From SFHK01 sp045538305 (lineage in GTDB: Bacteria; Bacillota; Clostridia; Christensenellales; Aristaeellaceae), in NCBI GenBank assembly GCA_045538305.1, contig JAZSRC010000037.1:1-64000 (forward strand): DNA of 64,000 bases, given 5' to 3'. The position numbers and the translations under genes were made by a program. Positions within the stretch are counted from its first letter, which is position 1. Every line of letters begins with the position of its first letter. Shown piece after piece: positions 32,791 to 40,790 of the stretch. Below the pieces are notes generated by a model. That model searched no databases, was not told where the DNA came from, and saw only the letters and a program-made list of their open reading frames with translations.

Positions 32791-33732
32791 ATGCGCGTAG
32801 TGTTTATGGGAACGCCGCAGTTTGCGGTGCCGTCTCTGCTTGCTTTGACCAAAATGGCGGACGTAGAGGTTGTCGGCGCGTTTACGCAGCCCGATCGACC
32901 GGTCGGACGCGGAAAGAAAATGGAAAAAACGCCGGTAAAGCAGGCGGCGGAGGAAAACGGGATCCCCGTTTTCCAGTTTGAACGCGTCAGAAAGCAGGAA
33001 GGGCTTGACTGCATGCGGGCGTTAAAACCGGATTTGGTGGTAACGGCGGCGTTCGGGCAGATACTGTCAAAAAAACTTCTGGAGGTTCCGCGCTTTGGAA
33101 CCATTAACGTGCATGCGTCTTTGCTTCCGAAGCACCGCGGTTCCGCGCCGATCAATTGGGGTATCATTATGGGCGATACGCATGCCGGCGTAACAACCAT
33201 GCTTACGGACGTTGGACTGGATACCGGCGACATGCTTCTGAAACGCGAAGTAAAAATTCTGGAAAACGAAACGGCGGGCGAGCTTACTGAAAGGCTCAGC
33301 TTCATCGGAGCAGAGCTGCTTTCAGAAACCATTCCGCTTTATCTAAACGGCGACATAAAGCCGGAAAAACAGGACGAAAGCCAGATGAGCTATGAACCGC
33401 TTCTCACTAAAGAAACGGGTTTAATCAACTGGCAAAGCGACGCAGAGAAAATCGCGCGGCTTGTTCGTGGCGTGAATCCGTGGCCGGGCGCATATACGCA
33501 GATGAACGGCGGCGTTCTGAAGGTGTGGGCGGCGAAGGCTGTCAATGAAACTACCGATTGCGATGCGGGTACGGTGATGAAGGCCAATGCAAAGGAAGGC
33601 CTGTTTGTTGCCTGTGGGAACAAAAGCATACTGGAGATTGTCGAAATGCAGGCTCCAAATGCCAAACGCATGCCGGCAAAGGCGTATCTGATGGGGAAAA
33701 AGATAGAGATTGGCACAAGGTTTGGTGAATGA
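32791..33732 (+). CDS. fmt: Methionyl-tRNA formyltransferase
   Basis: A 313-residue enzyme formylating initiator Met-tRNA with 10-formyl-THF. It starts MRVVFMGTPQFAVPSL and shows the active-site series NVHASLLPKHRGSAPI (Asn-His) and the Asp in the LDTGDML segment. The C-terminal OB-like tRNA-binding domain begins near residue 205 (residues such as INWQSDAEKI). ATG 32791 is used because the family starts there; an in-frame ATG at 32755 lies within def. AAGGAGG is 12 nt upstream. The end overlaps rsmB. Confidence 0.96.
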   Translation: MRVVFMGTPQFAVPSLLALTKMADVEVVGAFTQPDRPVGRGKKMEKTPVKQAAEENGIPVFQFERVRKQEGLDCMRALKPDLVVTAAFGQILSKKLLEVPRFGTINVHASLLPKHRGSAPINWGIIMGDTHAGVTTMLTDVGLDTGDMLLKREVKILENETAGELTERLSFIGAELLSETIPLYLNGDIKPEKQDESQMSYEPLLTKETGLINWQSDAEKIARLVRGVNPWPGAYTQMNGGVLKVWAAKAVNETTDCDAGTVMKANAKEGLFVACGNKSILEIVEMQAPNAKRMPAKAYLMGKKIEIGTRFGE

Positions 33733-35357
33733 TGATGGATCAGGGAAACGGAAAGAAGCGCGGAGATTTCAGCGGAAGACCCAGGGGAGAAAAGCCCTTT
33801 TCCAAGAAACCTTTTGATAAGAAACCTTTTGATAAAAAGCCTTATGACAAAAAGCCGCGTGAGTTTGACGCAAAGCGCGAAGTTGATAAAAAGCCCGGCG
33901 CAACGGATAGAAAATCGTTTGGCGTAAGAACGCAGGCCGATCGCCCGCCGTTCAGAAAGCTCCGCGATATGGAAAATCAATCGACAGCCGGCAAAGCGCC
34001 CGAAAAAAGGCGCTCCACGCTTGATGCAAGGCGCGTTGCTCTGAATGCGCTTGCCGATGTAAACCGCGTGGACGCATACGCGTCATTAGCGCTTGACAAG
34101 CGCCTGCGTGAGGCGACGTTGTCCCCTGAGGACAGAAGGCTCGCCACTTCTATATTCTATGCAGCTGTTGAAAATAAGCTGAATATTGAATATGTGCTTA
34201 AGGATTTTGTGAATATTAAGCCGGAACCCACTGTAGAGGATATCCTGCACATTGCATGCGCCCAGATTTTGTTTATGGATAAAATTCCGGCGCACGCAGC
34301 GGTAGACGAGGCTGTCAAGCAAACGCGCGCTTTCGGACGCGATGAAGCCTCCGGCTTTGTAAACGGCGTACTGCGTTCGCTTCTTCGCGCTATTGAGGCG
34401 GACGGCATCAAGTATCCCGACAGTCAGGAGGAGCCGGTTCTGTATTTGTCTGTCAAGTATTCAATGCCGGTAAACGTGATTGAAAAGCTCATATCCGCAT
34501 ATGGCTTCGAAACCGCGGTGCAAATCGTTTCCTATCGTCCCCATGAGCGCCTTGAAACCGTGAGGCCGAATTTCATGCGCATGGACAAGGCGTCCTTTGA
34601 AGCGTATATGACAAAGCGCGGCTGGTTGTGGCGGCCCGGAACGGTGGATGGCGCATACCTTCTGGACCGGGCGGGAAGCCTTGCCTCTGATCCTGACTAT
34701 TATGACGGATTGTTTTCTATTCAGGGCGAAAGCTCTATGCTTTCAGCGAGAGCGGTGGAAGCCAAACCCGGTATGACGATTTTGGACGCCTGCGCCGCAC
34801 CGGGCGGAAAATCTGCGCTGATCAGCGAAATGATGCGCGGTACCGGCCGCGTGCATGCGTGGGATGTGCATGAGCATCGCGTTGAGCTGATCAAGGCGGC
34901 AGGCAAACGCCTGAAGCTTGATAACATTCGTCCGGCTGCGAGAGACGCCGGTATCCTCAGGGAAGATATGATCGGCACTATGGATGCAGTGCTTGTGGAT
35001 GCGCCATGCTCCGGACTTGGCGTTATGACGGATAAACCGGATCTCAAATATCGCGTGACAAACGAAAGTATCCACTCTATGATGGAAACGCAGAAGAAGA
35101 TCCTTTCCGCGTGCGCCCAGTATGTAAAGCGCGGCGGGCTTTTGGTGTATTCCACCTGCTCCATTCTTCCCGAAGAGAACGAAAAGCAAATTGAACAGTT
35201 CCTGATTTCTCATCCCGAATTCAAAATGGAAACCGATGGCAGCTATCTGCCCGAAAAACTCAGACCCAGGCTGCAAAACGGCATGCTTTCACTGCTTCCC
35301 AACCGTGATGGCGTGGAAGGATTCTTTATTGCCAGACTGCGCAGGACGAATTTATGA
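33729..35357 (+). CDS. rsmB: 16S rRNA (cytosine-967-C5)-methyltransferase RsmB with basic repeat extension
   Basis: A 542-residue protein. Residues 1 to about 95 are a low-complexity basic tail with short tandem units of the KKPFD type (about 25-45). Residues 96-235 are the NusB-like RNA-binding domain, and the rest the SAM-dependent methyltransferase: DACAAPGGKS (SAM loop), DAPCSGLGVM with one conserved Cys, and YSTCSILPEEN with the catalytic Cys. RsmB methylates C967 of 16S rRNA. Three ATG codons in a row overlap the fmt stop. The extension is roughly one fifth of the protein and absent from E. coli RsmB (429 residues); it may add RNA affinity. Confidence 0.93.
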   Translation: MMMDQGNGKKRGDFSGRPRGEKPFSKKPFDKKPFDKKPYDKKPREFDAKREVDKKPGATDRKSFGVRTQADRPPFRKLRDMENQSTAGKAPEKRRSTLDARRVALNALADVNRVDAYASLALDKRLREATLSPEDRRLATSIFYAAVENKLNIEYVLKDFVNIKPEPTVEDILHIACAQILFMDKIPAHAAVDEAVKQTRAFGRDEASGFVNGVLRSLLRAIEADGIKYPDSQEEPVLYLSVKYSMPVNVIEKLISAYGFETAVQIVSYRPHERLETVRPNFMRMDKASFEAYMTKRGWLWRPGTVDGAYLLDRAGSLASDPDYYDGLFSIQGESSMLSARAVEAKPGMTILDACAAPGGKSALISEMMRGTGRVHAWDVHEHRVELIKAAGKRLKLDNIRPAARDAGILREDMIGTMDAVLVDAPCSGLGVMTDKPDLKYRVTNESIHSMMETQKKILSACAQYVKRGGLLVYSTCSILPEENEKQIEQFLISHPEFKMETDGSYLPEKLRPRLQNGMLSLLPNRDGVEGFFIARLRRTNL

Positions 35358-36409
35358 CACAGAAAACAGACATAACCGGATTGTTTCCAAACGAGCTTGA
35401 GGAGTTTATTACTTCCATCGGCGAGGGAAAATTTCGCGCCAAACAGATTCAGGAATGGATCAATCGCGGCGCTGCGTTTTCCGAAATGACCAATCTTTCA
35501 AAGGCGCTTCGGGAAAAGCTGGAAGCGTGCTGCGTGGTGCTGCCACTGAAAATACGCGAAAGCATCGTATCCAAGCTCGATGGAACGGAAAAATACCTGT
35601 ATGAGCTCAATGACGGAAACCTGATTGAAGGAGTCCGCATGCGTTATCATCATGGTGATACGCTTTGCGTATCCACGCAGGTGGGCTGCCGCATGGGCTG
35701 CGCGTTTTGCGCCTCTACGCTGGAAGGCTGCGTCAGAAACCTGACCGCCGGAGAAATATTGGCGCAGGTAATCATGGTAAACCGCCATATCCGGGAAAGG
35801 GAGGGCGAAGGGCGCATTCATAATGTTGTGCTGATGGGAAGCGGTGAGCCGTTTGACAATTACGATGAAGTCGTCCGCTTTTTAAGGCTCCTTAACGAAC
35901 CTCAGGGGCTGGGCATTTCGCTGAGAAATGTATCGCTTTCTACCTGCGGCCTTGTGCCTGCCATGAAGCGCTTCGCAAAGGAAGGATTGCCGGTAACCTT
36001 GTCCGTATCACTTCATGCGCCCAATGATAAAATCAGAAGGCAGCTCATGCCGATTGCAAATGCTTACGGCATGAGCGAGCTTCTGGATGCTTGCAGAATG
36101 TACATTGAGAACACCGGACGGCGCGTAATATTTGAATACGCAATGGTGAAGGATGTAAATTCCGATTTTTCCTGTGCGGACGAACTGGCCAAGCGGCTGC
36201 GCGGCATGCAGTGTCACGTAAACCTGATTCCTCTGAACGATGTAAAGGAAAGAAATCTGTATTCCACTACCGAAAAGGAAATTCAGGCATTCCAGCGAAG
36301 GCTGGAGGACAAACATGTTTCCGTTACCCGCCGTAGGGAAATGGGCGATGATATTCAGGGCGCTTGCGGACAGCTCAGGCGATCCAGACTCAATAAGAGC
36401 GACAACTAA
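35354..36409 (+). CDS. rlmN: Dual-specificity RNA methyltransferase RlmN
   Basis: A 351-residue radical-SAM enzyme methylating C2 of A2503 in 23S rRNA and A37 in some tRNAs. The iron-sulfur motif CRMGCAFCAS (CxxxCxxC, about 112-121) is followed by VVLMGSGEPFDNY, STCGLVP, SLHAPND and the C-terminal segment GDDIQGACGQL, which holds the methyl-carrying Cys; the second catalytic Cys is in that region too. It begins within the rsmB stop codon (ATGA overlap). AACGGAGG follows for the next gene. Confidence 0.96.
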   Translation: MTQKTDITGLFPNELEEFITSIGEGKFRAKQIQEWINRGAAFSEMTNLSKALREKLEACCVVLPLKIRESIVSKLDGTEKYLYELNDGNLIEGVRMRYHHGDTLCVSTQVGCRMGCAFCASTLEGCVRNLTAGEILAQVIMVNRHIREREGEGRIHNVVLMGSGEPFDNYDEVVRFLRLLNEPQGLGISLRNVSLSTCGLVPAMKRFAKEGLPVTLSVSLHAPNDKIRRQLMPIANAYGMSELLDACRMYIENTGRRVIFEYAMVKDVNSDFSCADELAKRLRGMQCHVNLIPLNDVKERNLYSTTEKEIQAFQRRLEDKHVSVTRRREMGDDIQGACGQLRRSRLNKSDN

Positions 36410-36421
36410 CGGAGGATTTCG

Positions 36422-37147
36422 ATGAGAGTATATTGCGCGACCGACGTTGGAAGTGTAAGATCGGTTAACGAGGATTCTTATTATATGCCTTCCGACGAAC
36501 AGAGCTTTATGGCTGTAGCCGACGGCATGGGCGGACATCAGGCAGGAGAAGTAGCGAGCCGGATGGCCATACGGGTTTTGTCTGAGATTCTTTCAAAAGA
36601 GAAAGAACCGTCTGAGGATAGGCTTCGCTATGCGTATAACAAAGCCAACCGTGATGTGTACTTTGAATCCGAGCGCGATGCAGCTAAGAGGGGAATGGGA
36701 ACCACGATGACGACTTTGTGGTTTTCGTCCGACAGTGTGCTGATGGCGCATATCGGAGACAGTCGGGCATATCGCCTGCGCGATAAAAAGATCTCGCGCG
36801 CCAGTGTGGATCATTCCTATGTAGAGGAGCTTGTCAGAAGCGGCGCGATTACTCCGGAAAAAGCGCTTACGCATCCGCAGAGAAACGTGATTACCCGCTG
36901 TATCGGGCCGTGGCCGCGAATCGAAACCGATATTGAGAAGTTTGACTTCCGCGACGGCGATGTATGGCTGCTTTGCACGGACGGGCTGACCCGATATGTT
37001 ACGGACGACGAAATTGAGCTTACGCTGAATAGCGATATTGCCTGGAACGAAAAGGTGGGCGCGCTGATGAACGCGGCCATTCAGCGCGGCGGCGCTGATA
37101 ATGTGACGGTTCTGATCGCAACCGGGGAGAGTGACGTCCATGGATAG
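36422..37147 (+). CDS. prpC: PP2C-type Ser/Thr protein phosphatase (PrpC/Stp)
   Basis: A 241-residue manganese-dependent phosphatase that reverses the action of the PASTA kinase encoded next to it. Metal-binding and family motifs: TDVGSVRSVNEDS (about 6-18), VADGMGGHQAGEVAS (Asp-Gly pair, about 34-48), MGTTMTT, HIGDSRAYRL and LLCTDGLTRYV, with GGADNVTVL near the end. The stop codon overlaps the kinase start region by 8 nt, so the pair is translationally coupled. Membrane segments are absent; it is cytoplasmic. Confidence 0.95.
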   Translation: MRVYCATDVGSVRSVNEDSYYMPSDEQSFMAVADGMGGHQAGEVASRMAIRVLSEILSKEKEPSEDRLRYAYNKANRDVYFESERDAAKRGMGTTMTTLWFSSDSVLMAHIGDSRAYRLRDKKISRASVDHSYVEELVRSGAITPEKALTHPQRNVITRCIGPWPRIETDIEKFDFRDGDVWLLCTDGLTRYVTDDEIELTLNSDIAWNEKVGALMNAAIQRGGADNVTVLIATGESDVHG

Positions 37148-38966
37148 AATGCTCTCCCAGCGCTATCGGATTGACGGAGTAATCGGAACGGGCGGTATGG
37201 CTGTTGTATACCGTGCGTTTGACGAAATGGAAAACCGCGAAGTAGCGCTTAAGGTTCTCAGGCCGGAATTTGAAGCCGATCGCGATTTTGTTCGCCGTTT
37301 TGGTCATGAGGCGTTAGCAGCATCCAAAATGTCGCATGAAAACATCGTAAAGATGTACGGCGTCGGCAACGATGGCGAAAAACGTTACATTGTCATGGAG
37401 CTGATTGAGGGGCGAACGCTAAAGGAATTAATCCGAAAGAATACGCGCATTGCGCCGCAGATGGCGGTAAGATATGCGCTCAGAATTCTAGCGGCGCTTG
37501 ATCACGCTCATAAAAACAACATTATTCACCGAGACATAAAGCCACAGAATATTCTGGTGGACCAAACCGGAAAAATCAAGGTTGCAGACTTTGGCATTGC
37601 CAAGCTTGTGAATGAGGGTACTGGCACCATAACCGATACCAATACGGCGCTTGGCTCGGTTCACTATGTATCGCCCGAGCAGGCCAGCGGTGAAACAGCA
37701 GACGCCAAGAGCGATTTGTATTCCGTTGGCGTAGTGCTTTATGAAATGCTGACGGGCGTTGTACCCTTTGACGGAGAAACAGCCGTTGCTGTGGCGCTTA
37801 AACAAGTAAAGGAAGCGCCCCGCAGCATGCGTCTGATTCACAGGGATATTTCCAAAGGGCTTGACGAAGTGATTATGAAAGCGCTGGAAAAGGATCCGTC
37901 CATGCGCTATCAGACGGCGGCTGAAATGGCCTCCGACCTCAAGCGTGCGCTCAGAATGCCCGGAGGCGGCTTTGTATCAGGCGCTTACGACGACGAACTG
38001 TACGAAATTGATGAAGAAAGTATCAGTCCGTTTGTTCGCTTCCTCAACAGAATCGGCATAAATGCCATTTTGATTGCGGTAGCTTGCGTGACTGTGATTG
38101 CCTTTGTCGCATTTGCTACGGTGCGCCTGTCGGATGTTCTGTACGGAGTGGATGTTCCAAATGTCGGCGGTTATACCCGCGATATGGCGGTTGGAATGTT
38201 GGAAAACTACGAACTGGAGCCGCTGATTGTTGAAGAATATAACGCGGATGTTACTGCGGGTACGGTCATTCGTCAGGAGCCGGACAACGGCGTTCGTGCG
38301 CGCAAAAGCGACATAGTCACGATATATGTAAGTATGGGAAGCGTGCCGGTATATCTGCCGGACACCGTGAATATGTCCTATGCTTCAGCCATCGGTCTCT
38401 TGTCGGAATATGGCTTTACAAAGGTATCCGTTGAATATGTTGTAAACCCTGAAATGGAGATAGATCTGGTTGTCGGACAGTCGCCCAATGACGGGGTTGC
38501 GCAGTCCGGTCAGGTAATCGAGCTCCAGGTAAACAGCGTCGAGATCCGAATCCCCGAGCTCGGCGGCCTTACCCGCGCGGAAGCGGAGGCAAAGCTTATT
38601 GAGCAGGGGCTGAAACTGGGGAATGTTACCGTAGGTTATTCTATGGATCAGCTTGCGGATACCGTTGCCGTTCAGAACCCTGCGGCAGGAATTATGGCGC
38701 TTCGCGGATCAGAGGTTGACATTACGATCGTGCTTCCCAATCCTACGATTTTCTATGCGGAATACGCCATGTATGCGCCGCTTACCATGAACGTGCGTAT
38801 TGTTCAGATATGCGAGGACGGAACGGAAAAGGAAGTATTCCGGGAGGACGTCGAGGCGAATACCCATTTGAAGATTCCGCTTTCCAGCGATCATGAAGGC
38901 TTGCATACAATACAGGTGTATATTGACGGCGTACTGGATTCTACCGAAGTCGTGGAATTCGAATAA
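37140..38966 (+). CDS. prkC: Membrane Ser/Thr protein kinase with three PASTA domains (PrkC/Stk)
   Basis: A 608-residue Hanks-type kinase sensing muropeptides or wall precursors. The kinase domain (about 9-270) has GTGGMAVVY, the ATP-binding Lys in VALKVL, HRDIKPQN, DFGIAK and a Thr-rich activation loop (GTGTITDTNTALGS region). A transmembrane helix lies at about 303-325. Three extracellular PASTA units follow (about 333-400, 400-466, 467-535), then a final Ig-like beta domain of about 70 residues. ATG 37140 is preferred to GTG 37131 because GGGGAG is well placed only for the former. It probably controls growth, division or spore germination as PrkC does. Confidence 0.95.
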   Translation: MDRMLSQRYRIDGVIGTGGMAVVYRAFDEMENREVALKVLRPEFEADRDFVRRFGHEALAASKMSHENIVKMYGVGNDGEKRYIVMELIEGRTLKELIRKNTRIAPQMAVRYALRILAALDHAHKNNIIHRDIKPQNILVDQTGKIKVADFGIAKLVNEGTGTITDTNTALGSVHYVSPEQASGETADAKSDLYSVGVVLYEMLTGVVPFDGETAVAVALKQVKEAPRSMRLIHRDISKGLDEVIMKALEKDPSMRYQTAAEMASDLKRALRMPGGGFVSGAYDDELYEIDEESISPFVRFLNRIGINAILIAVACVTVIAFVAFATVRLSDVLYGVDVPNVGGYTRDMAVGMLENYELEPLIVEEYNADVTAGTVIRQEPDNGVRARKSDIVTIYVSMGSVPVYLPDTVNMSYASAIGLLSEYGFTKVSVEYVVNPEMEIDLVVGQSPNDGVAQSGQVIELQVNSVEIRIPELGGLTRAEAEAKLIEQGLKLGNVTVGYSMDQLADTVAVQNPAAGIMALRGSEVDITIVLPNPTIFYAEYAMYAPLTMNVRIVQICEDGTEKEVFREDVEANTHLKIPLSSDHEGLHTIQVYIDGVLDSTEVVEFE

Positions 38967-38979
38967 GCGGAGGGGTAAT

Positions 38980-39858
38980 TTGACAGGCATCATTTTGCAG
39001 GGGATCGGCGGTTTTTATACCGTAATGGACGATGCGGGCGAAACATATCAGCTGCGCGCACAGGCGAAAATACGCCGTGAAAGGCTTACGCCGCTGGTTG
39101 GAGACCGTGTGGAATTCGAACCGGCGACGGGAGATATGGATGGCTGGTTAAAGGCGATTTTGCCCAGAAAAAACAGTCTCGTGCGCCCAAGCGTAGCAAA
39201 TATAGACGAAATTGTGCTGGTATGCGCGCCTCAGTCGCCCAAAGCCGATACGCTTCTTATCGACAGGCTTTTGATCTGCGCTGTAAAAAGCGGAATGGAG
39301 CGATCGGTTGTCATCAATAAATGCGATCTGGATATGAAAGAGGCCGAAAACATTAAGCGGCAGTACGAAAAATCCGGAGCAAAGGTGTTTTTAACGTCCG
39401 CAAAAACCGGAATGGGCGTTTCGGAAATAAAAAAGCATCTGGAAGGAAAAACGCATGCCTTTGGGGGACAGTCCGGCGTTGGAAAGTCCTCGCTCATCAA
39501 TGCGCTTTACGGGTTCGAATTGGACACGGGAAACATCTCCAACCGCATTGAAAGAGGAAAGCATACAACACGACGGTGCGAATTGATACCGGTTCCGGGC
39601 GGCGGGCGAGTACTGGATACGCCGGGCTTCAGCCTGCTTGAAACGGAGCTGATCGAGCCCAAGGAAATGGCAAAGCTCTATCCGGAATTGATGCCCTTTG
39701 AAGGCATGTGCCGCTTTACGCCATGCTACCATGCAGGCGAGCCGGATTGCCGGGCGAAGGAAGCGCTTGCGCGGGGCGAAATCGCTAAGGAACGCTACGA
39801 CAGATATATTGAGCTTCTCAATGAAATGAAGGAAAGGTGGAAAAATCGATATGATTAA
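38980..39858 (+). CDS. rsgA: Ribosome small subunit-dependent GTPase RsgA
   Basis: A 292-residue circularly permuted GTPase for late 30S assembly. Order: OB fold (about 1-70), then G4 VINKCDLD, G1 GQSGVGKSSLIN, G2 HTTRR, G3 DTPGF, and a C-terminal zinc-binding part with Cys-x5-Cys-x-His-x5-Cys (CRFTPCYHAGEPDC). The start is TTG at 38980, seven nt after GGAGGGG; no ATG fits, and upstream in-frame ATG codons lie inside prkC. The 3' end overlaps rpe by 8 nt. Confidence 0.95.
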   Translation: MTGIILQGIGGFYTVMDDAGETYQLRAQAKIRRERLTPLVGDRVEFEPATGDMDGWLKAILPRKNSLVRPSVANIDEIVLVCAPQSPKADTLLIDRLLICAVKSGMERSVVINKCDLDMKEAENIKRQYEKSGAKVFLTSAKTGMGVSEIKKHLEGKTHAFGGQSGVGKSSLINALYGFELDTGNISNRIERGKHTTRRCELIPVPGGGRVLDTPGFSLLETELIEPKEMAKLYPELMPFEGMCRFTPCYHAGEPDCRAKEALARGEIAKERYDRYIELLNEMKERWKNRYD

Positions 39859-40510
39859 GATTGCTCCTTCTATGCTGGCTGCGGATTACCTGAATCTGGG
39901 CAGCGAGATTGACAAGGTCATCGAGTCGGGCGCTGATGTATTGCACTATGATGTCATGGACGGGACCTTTGTTCCGAACATCAGCTTTGGCCAGGAGATT
40001 CTGAAAAAGGTAGCGAAAAAGAATATTCCCGTAGATGTTCATTTAATGATACAGAATCCCGAAAAACACATTGAGGAGTTTGCGGGCGCAGGAGCCAGAT
40101 ACATAACCGTTCATCAGGAAGCGGCCGGCTTTGCGCTTAAGGACACGCTGAAAAAAATCCGCGAATGCGGCTGCCTGGCAGGCGTTTCTGTTAAGCCCTA
40201 CACCATGACAAGCTCGCTTGAAGAGGTTCTTCACGATGTGGACATGATCCTTATCATGACCGTGGAACCGGGAAAAGGCGGTCAGAAGATGATTCCGTTC
40301 ACGGTTGAAAAAGTAAAAGAGATTTACGAAATGTGCAAAAAGGCAGGCGTTCAGCCCATCATAGAAGTCGATGGCGGTATCAATATGGAAACGGCGCATC
40401 TGGTAACGGAAGCCGGTGCGGATATGCTGGTTGCAGGCTCCGCTTTCTTTAAAGCCGATGATCCGAAGGCGTTTGTGAGCGCCCTTCGCGCAATGCCGAC
40501 GCCCAACTGA
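39851..40510 (+). CDS. rpe: Ribulose-phosphate 3-epimerase
   Basis: A 219-residue TIM-barrel enzyme interconverting ribulose 5-phosphate and xylulose 5-phosphate. Visible motifs: APSMLAADY (about 5-13), the metal-binding HYDVMDG (about 35-41), DVHLMI (about 64-69), VEPGKGGQ (about 139-146) and EVDGGIN (about 174-180). It could process the ribulose 5-phosphate made by Gnd, encoded 19 kb away. It follows rsgA as in B. subtilis, but the next genes there (thiN, and rpmB on the opposite strand) are rearranged here. A terminator-like hairpin follows. Confidence 0.96.
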   Translation: MIKIAPSMLAADYLNLGSEIDKVIESGADVLHYDVMDGTFVPNISFGQEILKKVAKKNIPVDVHLMIQNPEKHIEEFAGAGARYITVHQEAAGFALKDTLKKIRECGCLAGVSVKPYTMTSSLEEVLHDVDMILIMTVEPGKGGQKMIPFTVEKVKEIYEMCKKAGVQPIIEVDGGINMETAHLVTEAGADMLVAGSAFFKADDPKAFVSALRAMPTPN

Positions 40511-40524
40511 TTTGATTGCACCCA

Positions 40525-40567
40525 AAATCGTCTCCCGCATATGAATGCATATGGGGAGGCGATTTTT
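40525..40567 (+). terminator. Terminator-like hairpin after rpe that also contains the next ribosome site
   Basis: An 18-bp stem with one G bulge and one G-U pair (40525-40543 with 40548-40565) closed by an AATG loop ends in TTTTT. The GGGGAGG ribosome site of the following small gene lies in the 3' arm (about 40553-40559), so the same hairpin could end rpe transcripts and hide that site. Confidence 0.7.
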
Positions 40568-40747
40568 ATGAACGTATGCAGCTGCCGAAACGGGCTGTGC
40601 GGCGTTGTAAGCAAGGTTGCGGCGGGCGTACTTGTATTAAGCGGCGTTCTGGTTCTGATATTCAGCGTGCCGTCCTGGTTCTGGACGCTCCTGATCGGGG
40701 CCGGCCTGATCGTTGGGGGAATACTGATCTGGCGTTATTGCGCATAA
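40568..40747 (+). CDS. Small cysteine-containing membrane protein, function unknown
   Basis: A 59-residue protein that I do not recognise. The N terminus has a Cys-x-Cys-x5-Cys pattern (Cys4, Cys6, Cys11), followed by a hydrophobic stretch from about residue 18 to 55 that may form one long or two short transmembrane helices with a central SVPSWFW turn; a fourth Cys is next to the C terminus. The start at 40568 is fixed by GGGGAGG 8 nt upstream; an earlier ATG at 40541 falls in the hairpin loop. Because the ribosome site is in a terminator-like stem, expression may be conditional. It is convergent with the CorC-type gene. Confidence 0.6.
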   Translation: MNVCSCRNGLCGVVSKVAAGVLVLSGVLVLIFSVPSWFWTLLIGAGLIVGGILIWRYCA

Positions 40748-40784
40748 AAAACGCCCGGCGGCATACTGTTCTGCCGTCCGGGCG
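40746..40784 (-). terminator. Terminator of the CorC/CNNM-type gene
   Basis: A GC-rich stem with one bulge (40752-40763 with 40772-40784) is followed on the minus strand by a T run. It lies 6 nt after the stop codon of the minus-strand gene; the plus-strand side has no T run. Confidence 0.85.
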
Positions 40785-40790
40785 ATGAGA

